Shown: piece after piece, positions 1-7,241 of the stretch | Layout: every line of letters starts with the position of its first letter | How positions within the stretch are numbered: position 1 is the first letter of the stretch | Source: Bacteroidota bacterium | Lineage (GTDB): Bacteria > Bacteroidota > Bacteroidia > Flavobacteriales > Flavobacteriaceae | Length of the DNA stretch: 9,677 nt | Direction: 5' to 3' | Assembly (NCBI GenBank): GCA_018656255.1 | Contig: JABHYI010000195.1 | Span: 1 to 9,677 of the forward strand | Notes under the pieces: generated by a model | Database searches by the model: none | Told to the model about the DNA's origin: nothing | What the model saw: the letters and a program-made list of their open reading frames with translations, nothing else | Made by a program: the position numbers and the translations under genes

Positions 1-1
1 A

Positions 2-1384
2 GTGACCACACAAACAGATGCCCTCTCTGACGCTGAGACAATGGAGCAACTAGTAGAGCTAGGGTATGTAGATAAGCTAGATGAGAAATTTGAAGTAGCT
101 ATAAAAAAGACCAGGATAGATTTAAAACACAACTTAGCAAGAGTTTATTTGGGTAAAAAAGATTTCTCTTCATCCAAAAAATTACTGTTAGAGCTGTTAG
201 AGGAAACTCCCCCAACAGATTTGGCTCCCTTTTACATGAATTTAATAAGCATAGCTGTTTTAGAAAAAGAGTTTGTGTTGGCTAAAGAATACCTCCAAAA
301 AGTTAAAGACTCAAAAACAGAAATAAATTATAATCTAGATTTAACAGAGTCTTATATTTTATCTGAAATTGGTAGGCCTAAAGAAGCCCTAGCTATTTTG
401 GATAAAAGCACAGCTGTTTCTGGACAAATACTCTACAAAAAAGCAACGCTTAATTTTGTGTTGGGTAATCTAGATATTGCAACACAGCAATTAGAGAAGG
501 CCATAGAGAAAGAACCTGAAAAGGCAACCTACTATACTTTAATGGCAGAAATATTATTGAACAAACAAGAGTATGAGGAGGCAGCAGAGTATGCCCTAAC
601 AAGTATAGAAATTGTAAAGTATTTCCCCAAGGCTCATTTATTGCTTGGTCAAGCGCTAGAAAACCTTGGTGATTTAGAAAATGCTAGGGTTGCTTATGAG
701 ATGGCAAATTCTTTAAAACCGAAAGAATTCCATAAGGCAAAACAGTCTTTGGATAATATCATAAAAAAAGTAGAACTAGATATCGATTATACGGCAGAGG
801 TCTCCAATGTGTATCATGAAAACCAAGTAACAATAGTCTCAGGTTTGCCTAGATCTGGAACCTCACTTATGATGCAAATGCTTGATAAAGGAGGGGTGGA
901 TATCCTTCAGGATCAACTCCGCGAGGCAGATATCTCAAACCCTAAAGGGTATTATGAGTATAAGCCAGTGATGTCATTGTACAAAGACAATACTTGGCTC
1001 TCAAAGGGTCAAGACAAAGCGGTAAAAGTTGTTGCGCCACTGCTTAAATATTTAGACTCAACCCTTAGGTATAAAATTATTTTTATGCGCAGAGATTTAA
1101 ATGAAATTATCCAGTCCCAACAAAAGATGATTGGCAAAAGTGAACAGGAGTTTCCAGTGACTTTGTATAATAAATACCAGAAATTATTAGCCAATGTTAC
1201 CCTTTGGGATAAAAGTGAGCCGGGTGTAGAAATATTATATGTTAACTATACAGATGTTTTAGAGAACCCTGCATCAGAACTGGCAAGAATTGAGAAATTT
1301 TTGGGTGTGGCTGTTAATAAACAAGAAATGATAAACTGTGTTGATGTTTCTTTGTATAGAAATAGGACAAAAGCTAAAAAATAG
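2..1384 (+). CDS. TPR-repeat sulfotransferase, probably C-terminal part of a longer protein (5' partial)
   Basis: The visible 460 residues hold a helical region of about six TPR-like repeats (roughly residues 36-250) followed by a PAPS-dependent sulfotransferase domain (about 273-450). The sulfotransferase signs are the 5'-phosphosulfate loop GLPRSGTS (281-288), the NPKGYYEY segment (313-320), and R364 with S372, spaced as in the family's 3'-phosphate-binding motif. No signal peptide or membrane segment is visible in this part. The first possible start is a GTG at base 2, but the frame is open to the window edge. The stretch LVELGYV (17-23) resembles the linker that often joins AlkP-superfamily or sulfatase-like phosphohydrolase domains to TPRs, so I infer that the real protein starts upstream. 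The acceptor substrate is unknown; exopolysaccharide, lipid or protein sulfation are all possible. The gene is followed by a strong terminator. Confidence is high for the domains and low for the start. Confidence 0.85.
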   Translation: MTTQTDALSDAETMEQLVELGYVDKLDEKFEVAIKKTRIDLKHNLARVYLGKKDFSSSKKLLLELLEETPPTDLAPFYMNLISIAVLEKEFVLAKEYLQKVKDSKTEINYNLDLTESYILSEIGRPKEALAILDKSTAVSGQILYKKATLNFVLGNLDIATQQLEKAIEKEPEKATYYTLMAEILLNKQEYEEAAEYALTSIEIVKYFPKAHLLLGQALENLGDLENARVAYEMANSLKPKEFHKAKQSLDNIIKKVELDIDYTAEVSNVYHENQVTIVSGLPRSGTSLMMQMLDKGGVDILQDQLREADISNPKGYYEYKPVMSLYKDNTWLSKGQDKAVKVVAPLLKYLDSTLRYKIIFMRRDLNEIIQSQQKMIGKSEQEFPVTLYNKYQKLLANVTLWDKSEPGVEILYVNYTDVLENPASELARIEKFLGVAVNKQEMINCVDVSLYRNRTKAKK

Positions 1385-1400
1385 CGTGTGCTTTTAAAAC

Positions 1401-1437
1401 AAAAACGGATAAGTGTATAATTCTTCTCCGTTTTTTT
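1401..1437 (+). terminator. Rho-independent terminator after the sulfotransferase gene
   Basis: A perfect 9-bp stem pairs AAAAACGGA (1401-1409) with TCCGTTTTT (1427-1435). The stem can continue past one T/C mismatch by AAG (1411-1413) pairing with CTT (1423-1425), leaving a 9-nt loop. The 3' arm runs into seven T residues (1431-1437). It lies 17 nt after the stop codon and separates this gene from the prenyl synthase gene. The A-tract on the 5' side would also give a U-run in transcripts from the - strand, but no gene on that strand needs it here. Confidence 0.85.
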
Positions 1438-1469
1438 ATCTACAATAAATAAGCTCTTACTATTTAACG

Positions 1470-1477
1470 TACTTTTG
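1470..1477 (+). promoter_or_regulatory. TAnnTTTG -7 element directly before the prenyl synthase start
   Basis: TACTTTTG matches the Bacteroidota -7 consensus TAnnTTTG exactly. It ends two bases before the ATG at 1480, so transcription would begin around 1481-1484. The mRNA would then be essentially leaderless for the second in-frame ATG at 1486. I see no TTG -33 element at the usual 17-23 nt distance upstream, which weakens the call. In DNA this AT-rich a chance match is possible. Confidence 0.4.
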
Positions 1478-1479
1478 GT

Positions 1480-2463
1480 ATGCCAATGAAAGCAGTCGCT
1501 CAAATAAAACTACCTATCGAAAAAGAGATGGAACTCTTTGAAAAGAAATTTTCGAATTCCATGATTTCTAAGGTTTCCCTGCTCAATAAAATTACTCATT
1601 ACGTTGTCAATAGAAAGGGAAAGCAAATGCGGCCCATGTTTGTGTTTCTTATCGCTAAGATGAACAATCAAGGTGCGGTAAATGAAAGAACTTACCGAGG
1701 TGCATCTGTTATTGAGCTTATACATACAGCGACACTAGTGCATGATGATGTGGTTGATGATAGTGACAGAAGAAGAGGGTTCTTTTCTGTAAATGCACTT
1801 TGGAAAAATAAAATTGCAGTATTGGTTGGTGATTTTTTATTGTCAAAAGGCTTATTGCTTTCTATAGATAACGATGATTTTGATTTATTGAAAATCATAT
1901 CTGTAGCAGTGCGTGAAATGAGCGAGGGAGAACTGCTTCAAATAGAAAAAGCAAGAAATTTAGATATAACAGAGGCAATTTACTTTGAAATTATACGTCA
2001 AAAAACCGCTACACTCATTGCGGCATGTTGTGCTATGGGAGCAAAATCTGTGCACGCCAGTGAAGATAAAGTAGAGGCAATGCGAAGTTTTGGGGAGTTA
2101 ATTGGTATTGCATTTCAGATAAAAGATGATTTGTTTGATTATTCAGACCAGGCAATTGGAAAACCAACGGGTATCGATATTAAAGAGCAAAAAATGACGC
2201 TTCCTTTAATTTATGCCATTAATAATGCCTCCTCTAAAGATAAAAGCTGGCTCATCAACTCAGTGAAAAATCACAACAAAGATAAAAACCGTGTCAAGCA
2301 AGTAATAGCCTATGTAAAATCTCATGGGGGGCTTGATTATGCCCAGCAGCAAATGAAAGATTACCAGCAAAAAGCATTAGCTATTCTTGATACCTACCCA
2401 AGCTCACCATATAAAGATTCATTAAACCTTATGGTGAATTACGTTATAGATAGGAAGAAGTAA
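1480..2463 (+). CDS. Long-chain all-trans polyprenyl diphosphate synthase
   Basis: This 327-residue protein is a class I trans-prenyltransferase of the polyprenyl synthetase family, of usual length. It extends an allylic diphosphate with isopentenyl diphosphate in the cytoplasm. Both aspartate-rich motifs are present: DDVVD (89-93), followed by the basic DRRRG, and DDLFD (216-220). The IPP-binding region reads KGKQMRP (46-52) and keeps K48 and R51. Small residues A85 and T86 lie five and four positions before the first motif, which fits a long-chain product; bulky aromatics there would stop at C15 or C20. Flavobacteriaceae mainly use menaquinone-6, so a hexaprenyl side-chain role is a reasonable inference, but chain length cannot be read exactly. 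Two in-frame ATGs lie at 1480 and 1486; from memory of relatives beginning MK..., 1486 may be the real start. dnaG follows after 87 nt. Confidence 0.9.
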   Translation: MPMKAVAQIKLPIEKEMELFEKKFSNSMISKVSLLNKITHYVVNRKGKQMRPMFVFLIAKMNNQGAVNERTYRGASVIELIHTATLVHDDVVDDSDRRRGFFSVNALWKNKIAVLVGDFLLSKGLLLSIDNDDFDLLKIISVAVREMSEGELLQIEKARNLDITEAIYFEIIRQKTATLIAACCAMGAKSVHASEDKVEAMRSFGELIGIAFQIKDDLFDYSDQAIGKPTGIDIKEQKMTLPLIYAINNASSKDKSWLINSVKNHNKDKNRVKQVIAYVKSHGGLDYAQQQMKDYQQKALAILDTYPSSPYKDSLNLMVNYVIDRKK

Positions 2464-2550
2464 TCCTTGCTTTTTTTATACGTAAATGTGAGGTACATTT
2501 TATATATTGACATATCATTTATGTAGTTTTACAAACCGTTGCCATAACTT

Positions 2551-4512
2551 ATGATAAGTCGTTCCACCATAGATACTGTATTTGAAACTGCTCGTGTAGA
2601 GGAGGTGATTGGTGATTTCGTTCAGCTCAAAAAATCTGGAAGTAATTTTAAAGGCTTAAGCCCCTTCACTGATGAGCGAAGCCCAAGTTTTATGGTGTCT
2701 CCAGTTAAGCAAATCTGGAAAGATTTTTCCAGCGGGAAAGGCGGTAATGCCGTTACTTTTTTAATGGAGCATGAGCACTTTACCTATCCAGAGGCTATTA
2801 AATACCTTGCAAAAAAGTATGGTATAGAAATAGAAGAGATAGAACAAACAGATGAGCAAAAAGATCAAGCCAACGCTCGTGAGAGCCTTTATTTAGTCAA
2901 TGAGTATGCTACAGGGTATTTTCATAACAACTTATTAAAAACAGAGCCTGGTAAGGCCATTGGGCTTTCTTATTTTAAAGAACGTGGTTTTACACAACAG
3001 ACAATAGAAAAATTTAAACTAGGATACTCCCTAGATGGCTGGTCTGCCTTTACAGATCAAGCAATCAAAAAGGGATATAAGCTAGAGTTTCTAGAGCAAA
3101 CAGGTTTGTCAATTGTAAAGCAAGAAAAACAGTTTGACCGCTTTAAAGGACGTGTGATGTTTCCTATCCTAAGCATGAGTGGTCGTACCTTGGGTTTTGG
3201 AGGTAGAATATTAACTAATGATAAAAAAGCCGCTAAGTATTTAAACTCTCCAGAGAGTGATGTATATCATAAGAGCAAGGTGCTATATGGTATTTATAAT
3301 GCAAAGCAAAGCATTGCTAAAGAAGATAATTGTTATCTAGTTGAAGGCTATACAGACGTAATACAGTTTGCCCAGCGAGGTATTACTAATGTGGTTTCCT
3401 CCTCAGGTACAGCGTTAACCCCAGAGCAAATACGATTAATTAACAGGCTCACCCAAAACATCACCGTCTTGTTTGATGGAGATGCGGCTGGTTTAAGAGC
3501 TTCTATAAGAGGAGTTGATCTTATTCTAGAGCAAGGGATGAATGTTAAGATTTGCACCTTTCCAGAGGGTGAGGATCCAGACAGTTTTGCTAAAAACAAC
3601 ACTTTAGATGTGTTGCAGAGCTATTTGGTAGAAAATGCAAAAGATTTTATTTCCTTTAAGGCATCTTTACTAGCCAAAGAAGCAGATAATGACCCTATTA
3701 AAAAAGCAGATACCATCAGGGATATGGTGGTAAGTATCTCTAAAATACCAGATACTATAAAACGCGAAGTATACATTAAAGAGTGCGCGCGTATCATGGA
3801 TATTAGTGAGCAAGTATTGTTTAATACCCTAGCTCAGTTATTGCAAAAAGATGCCAAAGATCAATCTAAGAAAACGCCACCCACCCAACAAGCTTTTAAT
3901 GTTATTACACCCAAGAGCCAGCCTACAAAAAAGATAGATGAGCTTTTTGAATTAGAGCGTAAAATTATAGAAATACTCTTGTTGTATGGCGGTTCTAAGG
4001 AAGATTTTGAAGATTTAATTCTAGAGGCAAATGAAGAGGGAGAAATTTCATTTAAACCAGAAATTAGTTCAAATAAGGTATTTGAAAAAATATACCTAGA
4101 CCTTCAAGATGATGAAATTGAGTTTACAAATGCAACTTTTAAAGCCTTGTACACTGAAATAATCACACAATTTAACCAAGGAAAAGACTTTCAAGTAGAT
4201 GCCTTTATCAATGAACTAGAAACAGAAACGGCTAGTTTAGTTTCAGATATATTAATGGATGAAGAAAGACATGCCTTGCATGACTGGGAGCGTATGGAGA
4301 TTTACGTAAAAGGTAAGGATAGTGGCGTGTCCCAAATAGTAAGTGAAACCATACTAAATCTTCGCAGGTATTTAATTAGTCTGAAAATTAAGGATCTTAT
4401 TGATTCGCCTGTTGAAAATGGATCTTACAAAGATAGAAGTGTACTTGAGACGGTAAAGGATTACAATACCCTGCACAGTATCTTGTCAGAAAAATTAAGA
4501 AGAGTGGTGTAG
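2551..4512 (+). CDS. dnaG: DNA primase DnaG (zinc ligands replaced)
   Basis: This 653-residue primase synthesises RNA primers at the replication fork with the replicative helicase DnaB. The N-terminal domain has the family's fold signature, but the four zinc ligands (CPFH...CFGC) are replaced: SPFT at 37-40 and DFSS at 58-61. The flanking conserved residues (SPSF, KQIW, GKGGN) are intact. The TOPRIM catalytic core follows, with EGYTD (E265-D269), DGD (D309-D311) and DPD (D342-D344) supplying the acidic metal-binding residues. The last 200 or so residues are the variable helicase-interaction part. The start at 2551 gives the usual N-terminus (MIS.STID.VFE). Zinc-ligand loss is, to my knowledge, a lineage feature of flavobacterial DnaG rather than a pseudogene sign. 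The stop is one base from the stop of the convergent response-regulator gene. The upstream gap has only imperfect -7 matches (2494-2501, 2524-2531). Confidence 0.96.
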   Translation: MISRSTIDTVFETARVEEVIGDFVQLKKSGSNFKGLSPFTDERSPSFMVSPVKQIWKDFSSGKGGNAVTFLMEHEHFTYPEAIKYLAKKYGIEIEEIEQTDEQKDQANARESLYLVNEYATGYFHNNLLKTEPGKAIGLSYFKERGFTQQTIEKFKLGYSLDGWSAFTDQAIKKGYKLEFLEQTGLSIVKQEKQFDRFKGRVMFPILSMSGRTLGFGGRILTNDKKAAKYLNSPESDVYHKSKVLYGIYNAKQSIAKEDNCYLVEGYTDVIQFAQRGITNVVSSSGTALTPEQIRLINRLTQNITVLFDGDAAGLRASIRGVDLILEQGMNVKICTFPEGEDPDSFAKNNTLDVLQSYLVENAKDFISFKASLLAKEADNDPIKKADTIRDMVVSISKIPDTIKREVYIKECARIMDISEQVLFNTLAQLLQKDAKDQSKKTPPTQQAFNVITPKSQPTKKIDELFELERKIIEILLLYGGSKEDFEDLILEANEEGEISFKPEISSNKVFEKIYLDLQDDEIEFTNATFKALYTEIITQFNQGKDFQVDAFINELETETASLVSDILMDEERHALHDWERMEIYVKGKDSGVSQIVSETILNLRRYLISLKIKDLIDSPVENGSYKDRSVLETVKDYNTLHSILSEKLRRVV

Positions 4513-4513
4513 C

Positions 4514-5146
4514 TTATCCGAACTGAAACATTCTAGACTGATGTATTAAATCTGCTAGGTTGTCCACTTTTAGTTTCTTTAGTAATCTAGTTTTGTAGGT
4601 ACTTACTGTTTTTTCATTAATGTTTAGTGCGTTGGCAATGTCTTTATTTCTTTTGCCACTACTAAGCAGATTAAGAACTTCAATCTCTCTTGAAGATAGT
4701 TTTTTATAACGGCTTATCGCGTTACTTTCTCCTACGTTTCTACTGGTAAATGTTGATGTTAACTCTTCATTCAAGAAAATACCTCCTTTAGCGATATGCT
4801 TCATTGCTTTTACAAAGGTTTTGGTGGTTGCTGTTTTTGGAACATAACCTGCAGCACCAGATTTAATAGCACGCAAAGCATAAATTTCTTCTGGGTGTGT
4901 AGAGAATATAAGCACACGCATTTTTGGAAATTCTGTTTTTATGTTACGTAATGCGTTAATGCCATTAATTTGAGGAATGTCGATCTCCATAATGAGGATA
5001 TCTGGAGTGCTTTCTCTCAGGCTTGTGTATAAATCTTCAGCATTTCCAGCTTTACCAATAATTGCAAACTTCTTGTTGTTTTTAAGCATGCACACAATAC
5101 CTTTTCTGGTAATAGGATGATTGTCGGCTATAAATACTGTTTTCAT
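4514..5146 (-). CDS. NarL/FixJ-family response regulator with Glu at the phosphoacceptor site
   Basis: This 210-residue protein has a receiver domain (about 1-120) and a LuxR-type helix-turn-helix (about 149-203; motif LSSREIEVLNLLSSGK and a recognition helix near NEKTVSTYKTRL). It should bind DNA as a transcription factor. In the receiver, the position of the phosphorylated Asp is E54 (PDILIMEIDIP, residues 48-58), and the usual acidic pair reads D8-N9. The switch residues S82 or T83 and K104 are present. Glu at this site often mimics the phosphorylated state, so it may be constitutively active or controlled without phosphorylation; that is inference. No histidine kinase gene is adjacent, which fits an orphan regulator. 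A good promoter lies 40 nt upstream. The gene converges on dnaG with one base between stops. Its targets are unknown. Confidence 0.93.
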   Translation of the reverse strand: MKTVFIADNHPITRKGIVCMLKNNKKFAIIGKAGNAEDLYTSLRESTPDILIMEIDIPQINGINALRNIKTEFPKMRVLIFSTHPEEIYALRAIKSGAAGYVPKTATTKTFVKAMKHIAKGGIFLNEELTSTFTSRNVGESNAISRYKKLSSREIEVLNLLSSGKRNKDIANALNINEKTVSTYKTRLLKKLKVDNLADLIHQSRMFQFG

Positions 5147-5185
5147 TTTGTAGATACGTTTTGCAATTAATGCAATCTATAAAAA

Positions 5186-5215
5186 CAAATATAATGATGC
5201 TTTATGGAAAAGCAA
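5186..5215 (-). promoter_or_regulatory. Flavobacterial-type promoter of the response-regulator gene
   Basis: Read on the - strand, TTG (5215-5213) is followed after exactly 19 nt by TATATTTG (5193-5186), an exact match to the Bacteroidota -33/-7 arrangement TTG-N17-23-TAnnTTTG. Transcription would start near 5180, giving a leader of about 35 nt before the ATG at 5146. This lets the regulator be transcribed independently of nadE, which lies upstream on the same strand. Confidence 0.65.
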
Positions 5216-5307
5216 GGGAGTTTTGTAATACTTTTACTACAATTTATACAACAACATTAGTAATGATTAGCCCCTTAACTTCAGCAATAAGAAACATTGA
5301 GTATTAT

Positions 5308-6096
5308 TTAAATAAAACTCAAGGGTATTTCGCAAATTGGTATTGGGTTCATTTTATGCTTGTTAGCCTTGTTGAGTCGCGTATATATCTTAAAAACTTC
5401 TTTTTCTCTAGTGGTAAATACACTGTCGGTTTTGCCTAACTCTTGTATTTTCATGGCCCATTCTAATTCATCATAACTAGCCCCAATTTGGTCTTGATCA
5501 GTGCGGCTGTCTCCAAAGAGACCATCTGTAGGAGCTGCCTCTAGAATTTGGTTGGATACCTTAATGTGTTTTGCTATAGCGTATACTTGGCTTTTAAGTA
5601 AATCTGCAATAGGGCTAAGATCTACGCCGCCATCTCCATATTTGGTATAAAACCCAACACCAAAATCTTCTACTTTATTTCCCGTACCAGCTACTAAATA
5701 CTTGTGTAATCCAGCAAAATAATAAAGGGTTGTCATTCTGAGTCTCGCCCTTGTGTTGGCCAGAGATACCTGTAGGGTGTCTGAGTTGTTAGTTTCTGGA
5801 ACTTGTGCTTTAAAGCCTTCAAACAACTCTGTGAGATCTACTTGTGTGCTTGTAACTCCAGTAAATTGTTTTTTTAATTCAGTAATATGCTCCTTAGCTC
5901 TTGTTACTTGGCCTTTAGCTTGATGGATAGGCATTTCTACGCACAGTGTTTTAAGCCCTGTCATGGCACACAGTGTTGAGGTTACAGCGCTATCAACACC
6001 TCCGCTAACACCAATTACAAATCCATCCATTTTTGCTTCTTCTGCATATTGCTTGAGCCATCCTACTATATGAGCTGTTACTTTTTCTACCTGCAT
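5308..6096 (-). CDS. nadE: NAD synthetase, ammonia-dependent type
   Basis: NadE performs the last step of NAD biosynthesis, the ATP-dependent amidation of deamido-NAD, in the cytoplasm. From the ATG chosen here the protein has 262 residues, the size of the short ammonia-dependent form; there is no N-terminal glutaminase domain. Visible motifs are the PP-loop SGGVDS (31-36), NTRARLRM (114-121), the GTGNKVED segment (137-144), TKYGDGGVDL (151-160) and PTDGLFG (189-195). The frame is open for 22 more codons to an ATG at 6162, but that extension (MISEILKPLRDHVII...) has no counterpart that I know in the family, so I prefer the start at 6096. The extension overlaps a spaced inverted repeat. The gene is divergent from gldB and 161 nt upstream of the response-regulator gene, which has its own promoter. 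Confidence 0.93.
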   Translation of the reverse strand: MQVEKVTAHIVGWLKQYAEEAKMDGFVIGVSGGVDSAVTSTLCAMTGLKTLCVEMPIHQAKGQVTRAKEHITELKKQFTGVTSTQVDLTELFEGFKAQVPETNNSDTLQVSLANTRARLRMTTLYYFAGLHKYLVAGTGNKVEDFGVGFYTKYGDGGVDLSPIADLLKSQVYAIAKHIKVSNQILEAAPTDGLFGDSRTDQDQIGASYDELEWAMKIQELGKTDSVFTTREKEVFKIYTRLNKANKHKMNPIPICEIPLSFI

Positions 6097-6126
6097 ATTA
6101 TTGTTTTTTAAGCGACGAATTATTAC

Positions 6127-6162
6127 ATGATCTCTTAAAGGTTTTAAAATTTCTGAGATCAT
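6127..6162. repeat. Spaced inverted repeat upstream of nadE
   Basis: ATGATCTC (6127-6134) and GAGATCAT (6155-6162) are perfect 8-bp inverted arms separated by 20 nt of AT-rich sequence. The repeat lies in the region between the preferred nadE start (6096, - strand) and gldB (6282, + strand). It could be an operator, or a hairpin in the nadE 5' leader. If the longer nadE reading frame were real, the repeat would be coding; its position thus bears on the start choice. No regulator is identified. Confidence 0.4.
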
Positions 6163-6281
6163 TAAGGTACTACAATCATTGTTAAAATTGTATTTTTACA
6201 TTTTTAAATTACGAATTATATACCTTGTTTGTAAAATTAATAAAAAGGAATTTCGTTCCATAGCTTAGCACCTATAATTAT

Positions 6282-7241
6282 ATGCAAAAACTTATTTTAT
6301 TTTTAGTGGCTTTCACTCTCTTTGGTTGTGACAACTCAGGTGATATAGAAAAGGATATTTCAAAAATTCCTATTGAGGCATCTGTGATACGGTTTGATAA
6401 GCAGTTTGCCAATACATCCATTGATTCTCTTGGGTCTTTAAAAGAAAAATTTCCTATGTTTTTTTCAAAAAGAATTCCAGATAGTATATGGATATCCCGT
6501 ATGCAAAGCCCATTGCATCAAGAAATGGCCGATGAAATCTTAAAAATATTTCCTGATCAAACAAATCTAGTGGCTACATTAGGGCCCTTATTTCAGCACA
6601 TAAAATATTATTTTCCTCGCTTTAGGGTGCCCACAACAGTTACTTTAATAAACGACGTTGATTATCAAAGCAGAGTTATTGTTGCCTCTGACACCTTGCT
6701 ACTGTTGTCTCTAGACAACTACCTTGGCGCAGATCACCGCTACTATTCAGACATTAAAAGATACATTGTTGAAAATTTAAAAGCTTCTCAAATACCCTCT
6801 GATGTTGCTAAGGCGTATGCTCAAAAATATATTGCTCCTCCAACAAAAAATACTTTTTTGGAACAAATGATTTATTTTGGAAAACAACTGTATTTACAAG
6901 AATTATGGTTGCCCAATACGAGTGATGCCTCTAAAATTGGATACACAGATAAACAATGGCAATGGGCTGAAGATAATCAGGTAGACATGTGGCGTTATTT
7001 TGTCGAAAAAGAACTTTTATTTAGCACAGACCCTGGTCTTACTCCAAGATTTATTTCGAACGCTCCTTTTTCTAAGTTTTACCTAGAACTTGATAATGAA
7101 TCCTCTCCAATGGCAGGGCGTTATTTAGGTTGGAAAATAGTACGTGCTTTTATGAAAAACAATGACATCACACCACAACAATTATTAGTCTTCGATGCAG
7201 AAGCTCTCTTTAAAAAATCTAAATATAAACCAAAGAAATAA
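6282..7241 (+). CDS. gldB: Gliding motility lipoprotein GldB
   Basis: This 319-residue protein matches the GldB family, required for gliding in Flavobacterium johnsoniae and tied to the stability of GldJ and so to the type IX secretion and gliding apparatus. The N-terminus is a lipoprotein signal: a K at position 3, a hydrophobic core (4-14) and the lipobox LFGC, with lipidated Cys16. Residues after the Cys (DNSGDIEKD) are acidic and polar. The rest is soluble and would sit in the periplasm, anchored to a membrane; which membrane cannot be read from the sequence. Recognisable stretches include the N-terminal VIRFDKQF (36-43) and a C-terminal GRYLGWKIVRAFM (278-290). Length is typical. The stop overlaps the start of gldC (TAATG), so the two are translationally coupled. 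No clear full promoter is visible in the 185-nt gap to nadE. Confidence 0.93.
   Translation: MQKLILFLVAFTLFGCDNSGDIEKDISKIPIEASVIRFDKQFANTSIDSLGSLKEKFPMFFSKRIPDSIWISRMQSPLHQEMADEILKIFPDQTNLVATLGPLFQHIKYYFPRFRVPTTVTLINDVDYQSRVIVASDTLLLLSLDNYLGADHRYYSDIKRYIVENLKASQIPSDVAKAYAQKYIAPPTKNTFLEQMIYFGKQLYLQELWLPNTSDASKIGYTDKQWQWAEDNQVDMWRYFVEKELLFSTDPGLTPRFISNAPFSKFYLELDNESSPMAGRYLGWKIVRAFMKNNDITPQQLLVFDAEALFKKSKYKPKK

Noticed and set aside
2449..2477. Possible terminator at the end of the prenyl synthase gene (AGGA/TCCT stem followed by a T-run)
   Set aside because: A 4-bp stem with an 8-nt loop is too weak to call. The T-run alone is common in AT-rich intergenic DNA.
2484..2500. Small inverted repeat AAATGT-GAGGT-ACATTT between the prenyl synthase gene and dnaG
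   Set aside because: The stem is only 6 AT-rich base pairs with no T-run, so it is neither a convincing terminator nor an operator. It could be chance in this base composition.
5161..5439. A 92-codon open frame on the + strand between the response regulator and nadE
   Set aside because: Nearly half of it is antisense to the nadE 3' end, the remainder overlaps the regulator's promoter, and the translation has no recognisable domain and an atypical composition. It is best explained as chance.
6097..6281. Candidate promoters for gldB (near-matches at 6191-6198 and 6197-6204)
   Set aside because: Each differs from TAnnTTTG at the last base and has no TTG at the right distance, so neither was listed as a feature.
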